From Certhia americana (lineage: Eukaryota; Chordata; Aves; Passeriformes; Certhiidae), in assembly GCA_018697195.1 (NCBI GenBank), contig CM031879.1:39707715-39771714 (forward strand): a DNA stretch of 64,000 bases, read 5' to 3'. Position numbers and translations under genes: made by a program. The notes under the pieces were generated by a model. The model ran no database searches. It worked only from the letters and a program-made list of their open reading frames with translations, and was not told the origin of the DNA. This document shows positions 51,433 through 62,690 of the stretch, in pieces (position 1 is the stretch's first letter; each line of letters begins with the position of its first letter).

Positions 51433-51722
51433 TCACAAAATCATCATATTGCAGACTGGCTGAGGTTGGAAAACACCTCTAGATTTTTTCCAATATGTTC
51501 AAGCATGGCTATCTAGAGCCAGATGCCCAGGATGATGTCCAGGCAGCTTTTGACAAGAGGAATAAGATTCCACTCTGTTCAGCCTCTGCCAGTGTTCAGT
51601 TACTTTCACAGTAAAATTTTCTTTATATTCAGAGTGAACCTCAAGAGTGTTTTTTTGTTTTTTGCCCCCTGCCTTGTCACTCTATCCTCTTCACACTCCT
51701 TCAGATATTTAGAGGAAAGTTG
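51433..51722 (-). mobile_element. older CR1 LINE, 3' portion (left half of an interrupted copy)
   Basis: Antisense CR1: TCACAAAATCATCATATTGC and GGCTGAGGTTGGAAAACACC mark its 3' end. CCCAGGATGATGTCCAGGCA, TGTTCAGTTACTTTCACAGT and CACACTCCTTCAGATATTTA continue into the ORF2 C-terminal region. This 3' UTR type differs from the other CR1 copies in the window. The homology stops at about 51722 and resumes at about 52367, which indicates interruption by the plus-strand CR1 between them. Confidence 0.88.
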
Positions 51723-52360
51723 AACAAGAGTCAGCAGAACCATCACAAACAGGAGGGCCAACATGGGTTGTCCTGGAGGACATCAGGCACAGCAGCACCA
51801 GCTGGGAAGGGAGGGGATTGTCCTGCTCTGCTCTGGGGCAGCCTCACTTCGAGTGCTGGGGGAAGTTCTGGGTGCCACAATGTAAAAAAGACATTAAAGT
51901 ATTCTAGAGCATCCAAAGGAGAGCAACAAAGATGGTGAAGAGCCTAGAAGGGAAGCTGTATGAGGAGCCTCTGCATTCACTTGGTCTTTTCAGCCTGAAG
52001 AATAGGAGACAGAGGGGAGACCTCATCGCAGTTTGCAACTCAAACTCAGTTTTCCTCAAGAGTGTAAGAGAAGGAGTAGGTACTGATCTCCTTTCTCTGG
52101 TGACCAAAGGAATGAAGCCTTGAGGTTGTGTCAGAGGAGATTAATGTTGGATATTAGAAAAGTATTCTTCACTTGGGGGTGGTCAGGCACTGGAATAGGC
52201 TTCCCAGGGAAGTGGTCATATTGTTCACACAGTTCAAGAAGTGTTTGGACAATGCTGTCAGGCACAAGGTGTGACTCTTGGGGATGGTGATGTACAGAGC
52301 TGGGAGCAGAACTTAACGATCCTTGTGGGTCACGTCAGCTTATTCTGGGATTCAGACGCT
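51723..52360 (+). mobile_element. CR1 LINE inserted inside an older CR1
   Basis: A 5'-truncated CR1 copy of about 600 bases carrying the ORF2 C-terminus and the 3' end. A plus-strand frame from 51932 reads MVKSLEGKLYEEPLHSLGLF followed by SLKNRRQRGDLIAVCN, a diagnostic CR1 reverse-transcriptase C-terminal motif. Further on are CACTTGGGGGTGGTCAGGCA, TTCCCAGGGAAGTGGTCATA, TTCAAGAAGTGTTTGGACAA and AACGATCCTTGTGGGTCAC. The reading frame is broken several times, so it is dead. It lies in the opposite orientation to the CR1 on each side and shares its subfamily with the copy at 37.7 kb. The 5' limit is uncertain by some 40 bases. Confidence 0.93.
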
Positions 52361-52650
52361 TCAGGCCACTCTCTTGAGCCTACTCTTTTGCAGACCAAAT
52401 CATGCCTAAGCCTTCTAAGCCTCAACTCACAGCTGATATGCTCCAGTCCCTTAATCTTTGTAACTCTTCTGCTTCACTTTGTCCAGAACCTCCATGTCTC
52501 TCTGGTACTGGGGAATTCAATGCTGGCCACAGTACCCCAGATATCTCTTCACCTGTGCTTACTACAGTGGAAGGATCCCTTCCCTCAACCTGCAGGCAGG
52601 ACTCCTAAAATATTCTGCAGTCCAGGATAATATTAACCTGCCTTGTGGAA
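52361..52650 (-). mobile_element. older CR1 LINE, ORF2 portion (right half of the interrupted copy)
   Basis: Antisense CR1 ORF2 sequence: CTCTTGAGCCTACTCTTTTG, ATGCTCCAGTCCCTTAATCT, CATGTCTCTCTGGTACTGGG, GCCACAGTACCCCAGATATC and CAACCTGCAGGCAGGACTCC follow the order expected just upstream of the left fragment in one CR1 copy. Only a short piece of consensus seems missing at the junction. Open frames of 68 and 129 codons on the plus strand here are shadows of the antisense CR1. The copy is non-functional. Confidence 0.9.
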
Positions 52651-53452
52651 AATAAGTATTACTGACTTATAACAAATTTGATGACACTGGGATTTCTGGG
52701 TCATCTTCTTCCTCTTTTTATTTATCAAATGTAAGATATTCACTGTCATTTTAGCACTGCTTTCTATTAGTATTTTGTGGTGACTGAAGGGCTGCTATAT
52801 AGTAAGATGTAGGTCAACTAAGTGCAATTGTGAAACACACAACCTCTGTCTGCCTTGATGGAAACCGTTATTGGGTAGCTGCTATTTTCTGTAAATATTA
52901 TTCATTTAGTGTAGCTAGATTACAAGAAGGAAAGATAGTAAGTGGAGAGTATCATTCTCTCAATGAAATATCTGTTAATACTCATTTAATTATCCAAATG
53001 ATTAATAAAGTCAATATTTATTCTCTTTGTTTTTATTAAGAGACCAGTCTTCCTGACACATCTCTTAACACAGAGTGATACATACAAAATTAAATTTCTA
53101 ACACACTAAACTTGTAAATAATATTAAACCATTTGTAACCAGGGAGCTGTACTGTTGTGGTTAAATCACTCTTAATATATTATGTTAGTTTGCATTTAAG
53201 ATTTATGGGTTAAATAGAACAAAAGCAAAAAAGACATCTCATCGTGTTCAGTACTACATAGCCACAAGCATAAAATCTGTGTGTCTGCAGTATCTATTGT
53301 GAAAGAAATATATCCTGCTGTGTCAAGGGGAGCATGGAAAATAGCAGAAATGGAAGTGTTTAAATTTGAAGGGGAGAAATATTTTTGCTCTGATTCTAAA
53401 TTCAGTAGATTTGGATTATTGATAAGAGGATGCTGAGGGAGATTCCTCATCC

Positions 53453-53457
<5 letters not shown>
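52651..53457. other. AT-rich non-coding sequence, nothing recognised
   Basis: No gene or mobile element was recognised. A 69-codon plus-strand frame at 52830-53039 has no known features. Confidence 0.5.

Positions 53458-53484
<27 letters not shown>
53458..53484. repeat. poly(T) tract, 27 bases
   Basis: An uninterrupted T run that gives spurious poly-Lys in minus-strand frames. No retroposon body was recognised beside it. Confidence 0.9.
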
Positions 53485-55763
53485 GTGTATAACGTAATGA
53501 GTAGCCTTTCCACTCTCTTTTCATGAGAAATCCAGAAATCTGTGGGTTGTTTGGGCCAATGAGACTGCATAAAATCACATGTGAAAACAATAAATGCAGA
53601 AAAGTGGCCATCATGCTTAGGTACAAGACTATTTTAACCATTTTTTTCTTCCAAAAGGTAATATTTTTCTTCATAGTCTATAAGCAGATTTATTTGGAGT
53701 AATTTCTTTCTCAAACAACTGTTTTAACACCTGCTTAAATGACAAATGTATTCTCCCAATACAGGTACCACTGCTGAGAAAGGACTACAGTCTGGAAAGT
53801 TTTATCCTCAGTGGGGATTGATTTAGACACTCTTTCCAGTTTTTATTGTGTCTGTGAGATAACTAGTCATCTTGGGCTGTTGTGAGGAATTCCATGTTTG
53901 GGGCTCAAGAAAAAAGCAGGCAGGCAATTGTTTTCATATATCAGAAGTAACCTAGAGGGGTTGACTCATTTTGGCAAGGATGGTCTGCTGGGGATTGCAA
54001 CAGAAATTCAATCTGCTTGTCAGAAATAAGAGGCATGGTTTACCTTTTGGGCCTCATGTCACAACATTTATCACTTTGAAAAAAAAAAAAAGTTTTACTG
54101 TGTTGCACATCCTCACTCATAAACTCTGAAAAACTTTGCTAAACGTAGGATGTCTGAATGGTGTTTCCAAAAATAAGTTCCAAATTTTTAACATTATCTC
54201 TGGAAGGAGAAAAAGATACTGATCTTGATGCTGACCTTGCAATAAGGTTAGTTAACTGTTACATAGAAGACTTGTGTTTTCTGATTATATAGAATATATT
54301 TTTTCTTTAAATATATGTCCATTATCCTTTTCTGCTTCCAGCTCACCACTATTTTGACTTATTCTCTTTTTATTGAAGTATAAATCAAGAAGAATCATGA
54401 AAGGTAAACAAAAATGCCTCCTAATCACACAGACATTTTCTACTTACCACACAGAACTGGGGAAGTGATTTAATATTTGATTCTCTGGACTTTTGATGTA
54501 AATTTTGCATAAGACATTAATGGATATTAATGCTTTTTATATCTAAATTTGCACTTCACACAAGCAAATACTCTATATTGGTATAGATAATGGTCTGCAT
54601 ACAATAAGTATTCTCAAAATCTGGGTGAAAATGTGCATTTTACTTTATAGATTTCAATCAGTTTAAATGTTTTTAATCTCTCTGAAAGAACTTTCTAAGG
54701 TCCATGACTTCTTTTCATTGTCATTTTATTGAAGTAAAGTGATATGAAAATGGGGCTTCCAAGTGATCTGACACCTGAAGTTGCAGAAATTTCATTTTGA
54801 TTAACGCATGGAATAAAACTTGCAAATCAGGAAGAAAGACAAAGAAGAGCAACCGACCCAACCCAATCCAACCCAACCCAAACCAAACCAAACCACTACC
54901 AAAACAGAGCAAAATAGTGTGTGCAAAGTTGATCTCCAGAACCCAAAATACCTTTACCCTGACCAAAGTATAACGACTGTCTGGGTTTGGTGCATTAGGA
55001 TTAACAAGCTGTCTTGAAGCTAAAGGTGGCAACTTTCACATGTGCTGTACAGATTACTAACTAGTAACCTGAAGAGCTGGCGAGTACCCATCAAACTATA
55101 AAGTAGAACATACATTTAATAACCACTGCCTTATTGTTTAAATACAAGATGGCATTTCTAAATGAAGTTTAATGATTTCAAAAGAAAATTTCTCCCAGCA
55201 AGGAAAGTAGACTGAAAATCCTATGTGCATATTAATGCAAATATGCTGAAAAACCTCTTATTGCTTTTTTGCTGGAGTGCTAACTAGTGCTATAACATTG
55301 CTAAATTATAAGTTATTAATTAAAGTTTGCTGCTTAAGTGAGAATAGCTGATAGTTTTATCAAAAATTGAAAATATATGCAGATCTTAAAAATCTATTTT
55401 TTATTCATAAAATATTTTTGTCCTTTTCACAGCTAGGCATGAATAGATTTCAGAGATTAGAACACCCAAGGAAGAACTTTGACAAATTGAAATGAGAAAG
55501 CATAATACAAGCAAAATAAATTTTAAAGATCAAATTAGAGAATTTGGTATAATAATACTTTATTGAACAAGAAATTTCTATTTAAATTAAAATAATAATA
55601 AGAACTCCCCCAGTGCCAACCCTTCAAGAGCTTTGAAATCATTGTAGACAAGGGATAATAATGATGATGGTGTAGTGGTGATCTTTGTTTTTAATTAATC
55701 AGAGAAACATACATCTACAGGCATGTTAGCATTTGAATTTCTTATTTACTTGCACAGTATATT
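53485..55763. other. AT-rich non-coding sequence
   Basis: No gene or mobile element was recognised. A 13-base A run lies at 54079-54091 and a CCAAC/CCAAA repeat is listed separately. Confidence 0.5.
54851..54896. repeat. degenerate (CCAAC)n/(CCAAA)n pentanucleotide repeat
   Basis: About eight imperfect five-base units, first CCAAC-like and then CCAAA-like. The Pro/Thr/Gln-rich plus-strand frame and the Gly/Leu-rich minus-strand frame across it are consequences of the repeat. Confidence 0.8.
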
Positions 55764-55833
55764 TCACAATTAATATCTCCTCTGTTTCCCAGATTCCCTC
55801 ACAATTAATATCTCCTCCACTTCCCAGATTCCA
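55764..55833. repeat. 35-base tandem duplication
   Basis: Two adjacent 35-base units, 55764-55798 and 55799-55833, each beginning TCACAATTAATATCTCCTC. They differ at four positions, so the duplication is older than the 19-base one at 21.2 kb. Confidence 0.88.
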
Positions 55834-56708
55834 TTTTCATTGCTGTCTCTCGATAAAATAGAAACAATCATGAAAGCAGCTGATAGAAGCAACAAAATTA
55901 TAAAAAAATTTTTTTAGATTTTCAGTAAACAATCAACTCGACAGAACAGTAGTATTGTCTGAGGCAAGAAATTCTAGTAATGCATATATTTAGTGACTTA
56001 GTGAATACATTATTTGCTATTCTGAACCAGCAACACATCTCCATAGCATATGAATAGATGCAATAATTACTAGGAGAAAAATGAATACAATATTTTTTTA
56101 AAAAAACAAACATGACTTAAACAATAGTCATCATATAAAACTCTGCAAATGTAGGCTGTTCTTAGTATATTAGAATGGCTGTAATTTCAGGAAAGCTAAA
56201 GACTGTTTAACCAAACATTGAAACAAAATACATTTGTTCAACAAAGTGTTGAGAAAAAATTGACAAAAAACCTCAACAAAATCAGCCAAACAAACAGCCA
56301 GAAAAACCCAAACACACACCCTCACAACAATTGAATTGGTGGTGCATTCCAGTGTTAAATATGTTTGGTCCTAATGGTTGCTGCAAAAGGAGCAATTCTC
56401 ACATCTTTCTCACTCCTCTTCCTCCCCCACTCCTGCCATGTTGCCTCCTCAATTCTGTCGTTAAAGTGACCCCTTTGAGATCTGAGTAGGCAGGAAATTT
56501 TCATTTATTTTTCCCCCATGGAATGGTCTAGGCTTACTAGGCAAAATTAATTTGTGAAGGGATCACATGAGCACATTATGGAGCAATAGAGCTAGTAGTA
56601 ATATTCAGTTGAGAGTAGAAAAGGAAGCAAGGAAAAATGATTGGCATGTCCAGCGAGTTGTTGAGATTTCCTCAGTTATATCACCGCTATACAATTGGGT
56701 AATTTTGT
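55834..56708. other. AT-rich non-coding sequence, nothing recognised
   Basis: No gene or mobile element was recognised. An A/C-rich low-complexity stretch occurs near 56268-56330. Confidence 0.5.
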
Positions 56709-56731
56709 TTCTCTCTCTCTCTCTCTCTCTC

Positions 56732-56778
<47 letters not shown>
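56709..56778. repeat. compound (TC)n/(TA)n microsatellite
   Basis: About 12-13 TC units are followed, through one TGTA, by about 20 TA units. The open frames on both strands (Ser-Leu then Ile-Tyr repeats on plus; Ile-Tyr then Glu-Arg on minus) are artefacts. Confidence 0.95.
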
Positions 56779-56781
<3 letters not shown>

Positions 56782-59700
56782 TAGCTTGATTTTATACTTG
56801 ATATTAATGAAAATTGTATATGGCATCAAGGGGGAAAAATAAACATTTGAAAATAATTAGTATGTTATTGTTTTTAAATGCATTTGATCTGCAACTGCTG
56901 GCACTGATAAAAAGAATAGAAAAAAACCACAGAATTTAAAAAAAAAAAAATCCTTTTTAAGAGGTATTCTCTTTGTTAAGAAAGAAAAAGGATTCTTTTA
57001 TTCTTGTATATTATGAAAGTTCTACAATGAACCACCAGGACAGCTCTCATCCCCTCAGCAGGCAAAAAACACCTTATGATTGCAAGTTGTCTTTTTTCTA
57101 AGAGGAGTTTTAACTTCTTCATTTCTTCCTCATTCATACAGTTCCACAAAATAATTTAGGAAACATAAAGTTCCCCAGAATTCCATAGAATCTGAGAACA
57201 CACAGCCAACAGTAAGAGCCACAGAATATTAAAAATAACAGGTGACAAAGATATTAAAAGCCAGAGCAGGACACCAGATTTATGACAGTTATGAAGATGC
57301 AAAATGAAGAAAGTCTATTTCTTGCTCAGACTAGGAAGCTGAAAAAATGGCTATTAGACAATTATGTTGGCAATTACTCTACCACTTTCAGAGTTTGGTA
57401 AACTTAGCCTGATTTAGGTCAAAGCCTTTCTATTATATCAGTAATTATTCAGTTACAATTTACCCATTACATTTCACTCTTTCTTTGCAAATTCCATCAC
57501 AGTATCAGCAATTAACCTAATTGTACAACCACTGCAAATTTTCATTCATATGTAATAGTTAAAGGCCAGGAAGGCCAGGCTCTTTCTATGCAGTCATAAA
57601 AATTAATAGAGCTATGCTATTCCCTTATTTTTGAAGGAGAAAAATCACAATCTACTTTCTAGATCTTTGTGGTTTTTTTCGTTGACATAGGTGCTGTTCT
57701 CTCCTCTTGGAGAGGTACTAGCTTTTAGTCACTATCTGGAATAAAAATACACATACCCACTAAGAAATACACTCTAAACCCCAAGTTTTTATGATCACTT
57801 AGTCTTTCATTTCTTTCACCCTTAAGAATGTTTCTGTTACTGTCTTTAACTACTGTCAGTTTTTCAGTTTTTCTCAGTTATTTCTGAGTTATTCTTCACT
57901 GCAGCAGTGCAAGATATACCATTCTAGTGTAGCAAGGAGAGTTCTTGCTCAGGACATAAGCGTGGCCATATAAGTCCAGGTATTGTAGGGAAAACAAAAA
58001 AATCTTGCAGATTTGTACTTATGCAAATATCTTTTAAAAAAACACACTTTTTAAAAGTTCCTTTACCATTTGATGACAGACAGCCGAGCAAAAAATCAAC
58101 TGAGCAAACTGAATATCAATTACTTTATTTTATTAAAAAGAAGTTATAAAGAAAGCTCCTGTTGACAGGCAAGCATTTTACAGAGTATTACTGTTCTTTG
58201 CAAATGAAGTATTATACATGTTTTTCTCTCCTTGAATGTAGTTTCCTGCCACTAAATAACTCAGCTTAATTTCTCAATGTCAAATCATTGCTGATCCTGC
58301 ATTCCTTTGCCAGCTTTCATAACAGACTATTTGTTTTGCAGAAGGTCTGTACAATATTTTACTGAAAGGGCAGGTTTGTTATTCTTCCTACCAAATACAA
58401 AAAATATTTTTAAAATAAAAATGCTCTCTTTATACAACCTCTGTTAAATAGAAAATTATCTTTTTGGTAACATTTCCCTTTTTCTCTGGCACAGCTGAAG
58501 AACATAATTCTTCACTTTCCAGTCTCATATCTAGTGACCATTACTCCAAGATATTTGTGTCCCTCTACTAATTTCTAAATGTAGGTGTGATAAAGTTCCC
58601 ATTTATTGGTTGTTTTTAATGTGATAAAGTCTCTACAAATTACTCTGAAGTTCTTACCCCCAAAGAACCATGTTCAGAGGTAAAAGATTTTGGGATAATT
58701 TTTTTTCCCTAAATAATTCTTGCAATGCAATTCTTTAATAAAAACCCCTAGTAAATACTCAATAAAATCTAAAGATAATCTGCAAAACATGGAAATAAAA
58801 GTCTTTAATACAATTACATTGACTTCTCTCTTATGTCTCCTTACATATTAAGTAAACAATCTAAGAACTACAAATTACAAAATTAGTATTCCTAGTACTT
58901 TAAGATTTGAAATATGAGATTAGATTCTGAGCTCAGAGTAATTCAGATTTTCCATGTGTTCTCATGCAAATTTTCTGTAGCACTTTCATAATTTCTCATC
59001 ACTAAAAATGATTTTATTATAAAGTTGCAGATTTTTTTTTTTTTTTTTTAAATAGCAGATATGATCAAAAGTATTTTAAAGGAGTTTTCATTTGCATAGG
59101 GAGTTTTAGGCTGGGGATTGTATCTGCACCCAAATTGCATTCAGTAATTGTAACAAATTCTCTGTAAACTCTACACCTGAAGCAGATGGAAGAAGATTAC
59201 ATCAGTAGATCAGCCCTTAAAAATTACAATAGTTTGAAATGCTCATCTGCATTTAAATCAGATATAAAAGATTTATTCCTGAAATACATCAAAAACTATT
59301 TTCACCTCCTGAAATGCATCAGAGAGATTATAGTTAATCAAGTAAAATATTTTGCACATTTTTACTTTCTTTATCTTCGTCTCTTATGTATGCGATATTA
59401 CATGCACATAGGTGTCAAAGATTTTATTAGCAACTATATGTAAGCTCATCAAAAAGAAGCCAGAAAGTGATTTCATATGTCAAATCCTCTTTGTTAAAGA
59501 TTTAACTTCTGTGTTCAACAAAAAAAAAGATGAACTTATGGTTACATTAGAAACATCATTTCATTTTCTGCAAAATGCAGTGCAATGTAAAGCCATCAGG
59601 TAGATAAAGCAGACCACGTGTAGTCAGTCATTAGGAACACTGTATGGTTTGAAGGTATAGAGAATAAAGACTTGTCATGTTTCTTCTTGTGACCAGAGGG

Positions 59701-60650
59701 AGCATAAATTGGAATTAGTTTTGTCAGGCACAAGGACTAAATTACAAAATTCATAATATGAATAAGTATATCATGTTCTTGACAAATAAGTACCAAAGAG
59801 ATATTGCTAAAATATTCTTATATTGACAATTATTTGAAGAAAATTGCTTTCTCTAGAAACACCTTTTTTTTTAATTCATAAAATATAGTAAGTCAAATGT
59901 CAGTGAAATTCAATGAACTAGAAATGAACCTGCATGTCAGCATATTGCTAGTAATGACTTATTTAAGTCAAGTATTGAAGAAAAAATATTTTAGCAGTAT
60001 TAAGAACATATTTTCAGTAATGTTATCTGAAGAAAGAGCTACTAATAATAGAAAGGAAATTTTTTTGAGAAATAATACAGAGCAGAAATTTGTTGCCATC
60101 ACCTCAATAAAAAATTACCTGTCTTGGTGGCCATAGGCACTAGAAGTGGAGTTACTAATAATACCCATTACCCTAAATGTATGCTTGGTACCTAAGTGAT
60201 CCTTACCTTTTCTTAATCCAGTAAAATATTTTCCACTTATTAACTTGTTCTATTTTTCCAGATCATAATCGTAATGATGTAAAAGTCTTATTAGCTTCTG
60301 GGCTCAGTTTTGACAGGAGGTTTTAACATGTACTTCAAAAAGATATAAAGGTATAGTGCAATAATTAATTTACAGTAATCTAGATGGAAAAACTAGCATT
60401 GTCGTATTAGATCTGTCATCACAATTTCCTAATAGTTTGATGCAGTGGGGATAATTACTTTTCTCTAGAGACTTTTCCCTACTATTAATTTATTGACAAT
60501 AATATTAATGCACAATTACACCTTTTATTATTCTAGGCTTCAGTATTTCATTATGATTTTCATTTGACTTATGAGATTCAGACAAAAACTTGTTTGGTCA
60601 TATTCCCTAAAATTCCAAATATAAACTCAGTTTCCAGACACACAAAACAA
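56779..60650. other. AT-rich non-coding sequence
   Basis: No gene or mobile element was recognised. It includes a 13-base A run at 56938-56950 and an 18-base T run listed separately. Frames at 59186-59443, 59412-59603 and 59897-60136 on the plus strand have no recognisable domains. Confidence 0.55.
59032..59049. repeat. poly(T) tract, 18 bases
   Basis: An uninterrupted T run with no associated element recognised. Confidence 0.88.
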
Positions 60651-61170
60651 TTATAGAGTGGTTTGTGTTGGAAGGGACATTATGAAACCTTCTAGTAAAC
60701 CTACCTGCCATGGGCAGAGACATCTTTCACTAGATCACCTTGCTTAAAACCTCCTCCAACTTGACCTTGAATATTTCTGGGATGGGGCATCTACAACTCC
60801 TCTGGGAAATCTGCTTCAGTGTCCCACTACCCTTGTCATAATTTTTTTTTTTTTTTTTTTTTCAGTATGTCCAGTGTAAACCTACATTTTTCAATAAAAA
60901 TTCATTGCCCCTTGTCCTGTCAGCTCAAGTGATGGTTAAAAGCCTTTCTCCATCTTTCTTATAACTGCCCCTTTATATATTGAAAGGCTGTGCTAAGGTG
61001 CCCCTTACGTCTTTTCTTCTCCAGACTGAACAACTCCAACTCTCTTACCTTGTCTTCACAGGCAAGGTGTTTCTGAACTGTATTATTTTTGTGGCCTTCC
61101 TCTGCACCCTCCCTAAAAGGTCCATATCCTTCTTGTTCTGGGGACCCCAATATAAGAGACAAGTCTTATT
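60651..61170 (-). mobile_element. CR1 LINE fragment, ORF2 C-terminus and 3' UTR
   Basis: An antisense CR1 copy of about 520 bases. The 3' end (left) shows TGTGTTGGAAGGGACATTAT, CTGCCATGGGCAGAGACATC and GATGGGGCATCTACAACTCC; then CCCCTTGTCCTGTCAGCTCA leads into ORF2. On the minus strand, LYWGPQNKKDMDLLGRVQRK is read in one frame and RELELFSLEKKRRKGHLSTA in another. Both are conserved consecutive segments of the CR1 reverse-transcriptase C-terminus, now separated by a frameshift. A 21-base T run sits inside the element at 60842-60862. The copy is 5'-truncated at about 61170 and non-functional. Confidence 0.95.
60842..60862. repeat. poly(T) tract, 21 bases, inside a CR1 copy
   Basis: An uninterrupted T run where related CR1 copies have an AAGAATTTTTTCCTAAT-type sequence, so it arose by expansion after the CR1 inserted. 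Confidence 0.88.
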
Positions 61171-62609
61171 TTTATAAGCAATATTCCCTGGAATATGTTG
61201 CATGTAACTAGCCCTGAAAACACTTCTACTGCTCTCATCAGAAGCAAAAATGGTGATTCTTAAATTATTCATAAGTTTCATTCTCCTTGAGGCAATATCT
61301 GACCCACAAATATGCAAAGGATGAAAAATGTCTCTCTTAGAGATAAAAGAAATGCTGATTTATATTGCATTCATTTAATTCCCCTTGATTTAAATTAATG
61401 TTTTAAGTGAGAATTTTGCATATTATATTTAATGTAAAGAACTGATTAAATAGATATGCTTTCTCTAATCTGTCTAGTAAAGTAGCAAAATAGGTATTCT
61501 TGGTGGCACTGGTTTTACTGAATCTGATTTCACAACAGACATTCAGCATCACATAAATGACCAAGACTTGACAAGACAGCTTTGTTTGCTGTGTGTTTAA
61601 TTAACTCTTTCCATTACACTTGATCATTTTAGTTAAGCTTGGACAGTTTGTTTTCTGTTGTAGAAAAAAAAAAAAAAAAAAAAAACAAACCCAAAACTAA
61701 ACTAAAATCCCCAAACAAGTAAGAAGATAATTGCTCTTGTCTAATATGTACATCACAGTTTTCATACCCTTTTTCATTTGCCCTCATATCCCAATTAGAT
61801 TTGAAAATTTGAATTATTTTTTTAATGATACCAAGTTATATAGAGGGAAATTTGTTTGCAATTCTATTTCCTTATTTCCTTCATGTAGGTGTTTCATTTT
61901 AACTTATAACTTGAAAAGTTCCATGAAAAATTTACCAAAACAATAAATTTTCAAATAGATTGCAAAGACCCCCTCACACTATGGATTTCATTCATTTTAA
62001 TACAAACTATTAATAACAATGCCTACTAAATACAGAGGTTTTTCTTTTCTTACAGTGATTTTCTTTAACATTAAATATTTAACATTAAATGTTTCACTTA
62101 CCTTGACAAATCTAGCAGCTATCTGAAGGGCTTGATACTGAGTGTTAAGGACACACAATGAAATTCAAGCCACTGCTGCTTCACCTAAAAGAATCTGTAG
62201 AGAAAAAAATCAGTGTAAATATTTCAGAATACCTTTTCTTCCTCTTTCTTTTTACACAGTGCTTCACTTTATAAAATCATCCCATTGTGTACAAAATAGC
62301 TGAAGTTTTTCAGGATAATATTCCTTACCTAGTACTTTCATGGGTTGGTACACACTCTAGGGACAGAACCACAGAATTTACATTCCTTGCATGTGGTGAC
62401 TGTTCTGGAAGAATTCATACACATAATTTCATAGTCTCAGTGGAGCACTGACATTTCCATATGCAAAACTGAAAGGCAAAATTTGACTGGGCCCTTTTTC
62501 AAACTAGAATAAAGAAGATCAACAGCTGTGTATTATTTTTTGTTTCTCATCTATGTCATGAAGTGTTTCAGCGTTCTAGTGGAAAAGCACCTGCACACAG
62601 TCCATTTAG
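61171..62609. other. AT-rich non-coding sequence
   Basis: No gene was recognised. The CR1-like frame at the left edge runs on to 61317 without recognisable CR1 homology beyond about 61170. A local duplication of TTTAACATTAAAT lies at about 62064-62092. Confidence 0.5.
61664..61685. repeat. poly(A) tract, 22 bases, with A/C-rich continuation
   Basis: A run of A followed by CAAACCCAAAACTAAACTAA. No retroposed gene body was recognised on the 5' side. Confidence 0.88.
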
Positions 62610-62690
62610 AATGATAGAATTAGGATTCTGAATAATTTGAGTTGGAAGAGACCTTCAAACACCTTCTGGTAGTTTCTTGGCAAATTACCA
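62610..62690 (-). mobile_element. CR1 LINE 3' tip, very short copy
   Basis: ATGATAGAATTAGGATTCTG followed by AATAATTTGAGTTGGAAGAG and ACCTTCAAACACCTTCTGGT matches the reverse complement of the CR1 3' terminus, including the degenerate terminal short repeats. Homology ends after about 80 bases, so the copy is extremely 5'-truncated. Confidence 0.8.

Noticed and set aside
52241..52630. 129-codon plus-strand open frame
   Set aside because: It crosses the 3' end of one CR1 and the antisense ORF2 of another, so it is a shadow frame of mobile-element sequence.
54721..55032. Frame resembling a Gly/Leu/Phe membrane peptide
   Set aside because: The composition comes from the CCAAC-type pentanucleotide repeat and a T-rich stretch; there is no independent evidence.
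56567..56842. Frames with Ser-Leu, Ile-Tyr or Glu-Arg repeats on both strands
   Set aside because: They are artefacts of the compound TC/TA microsatellite.
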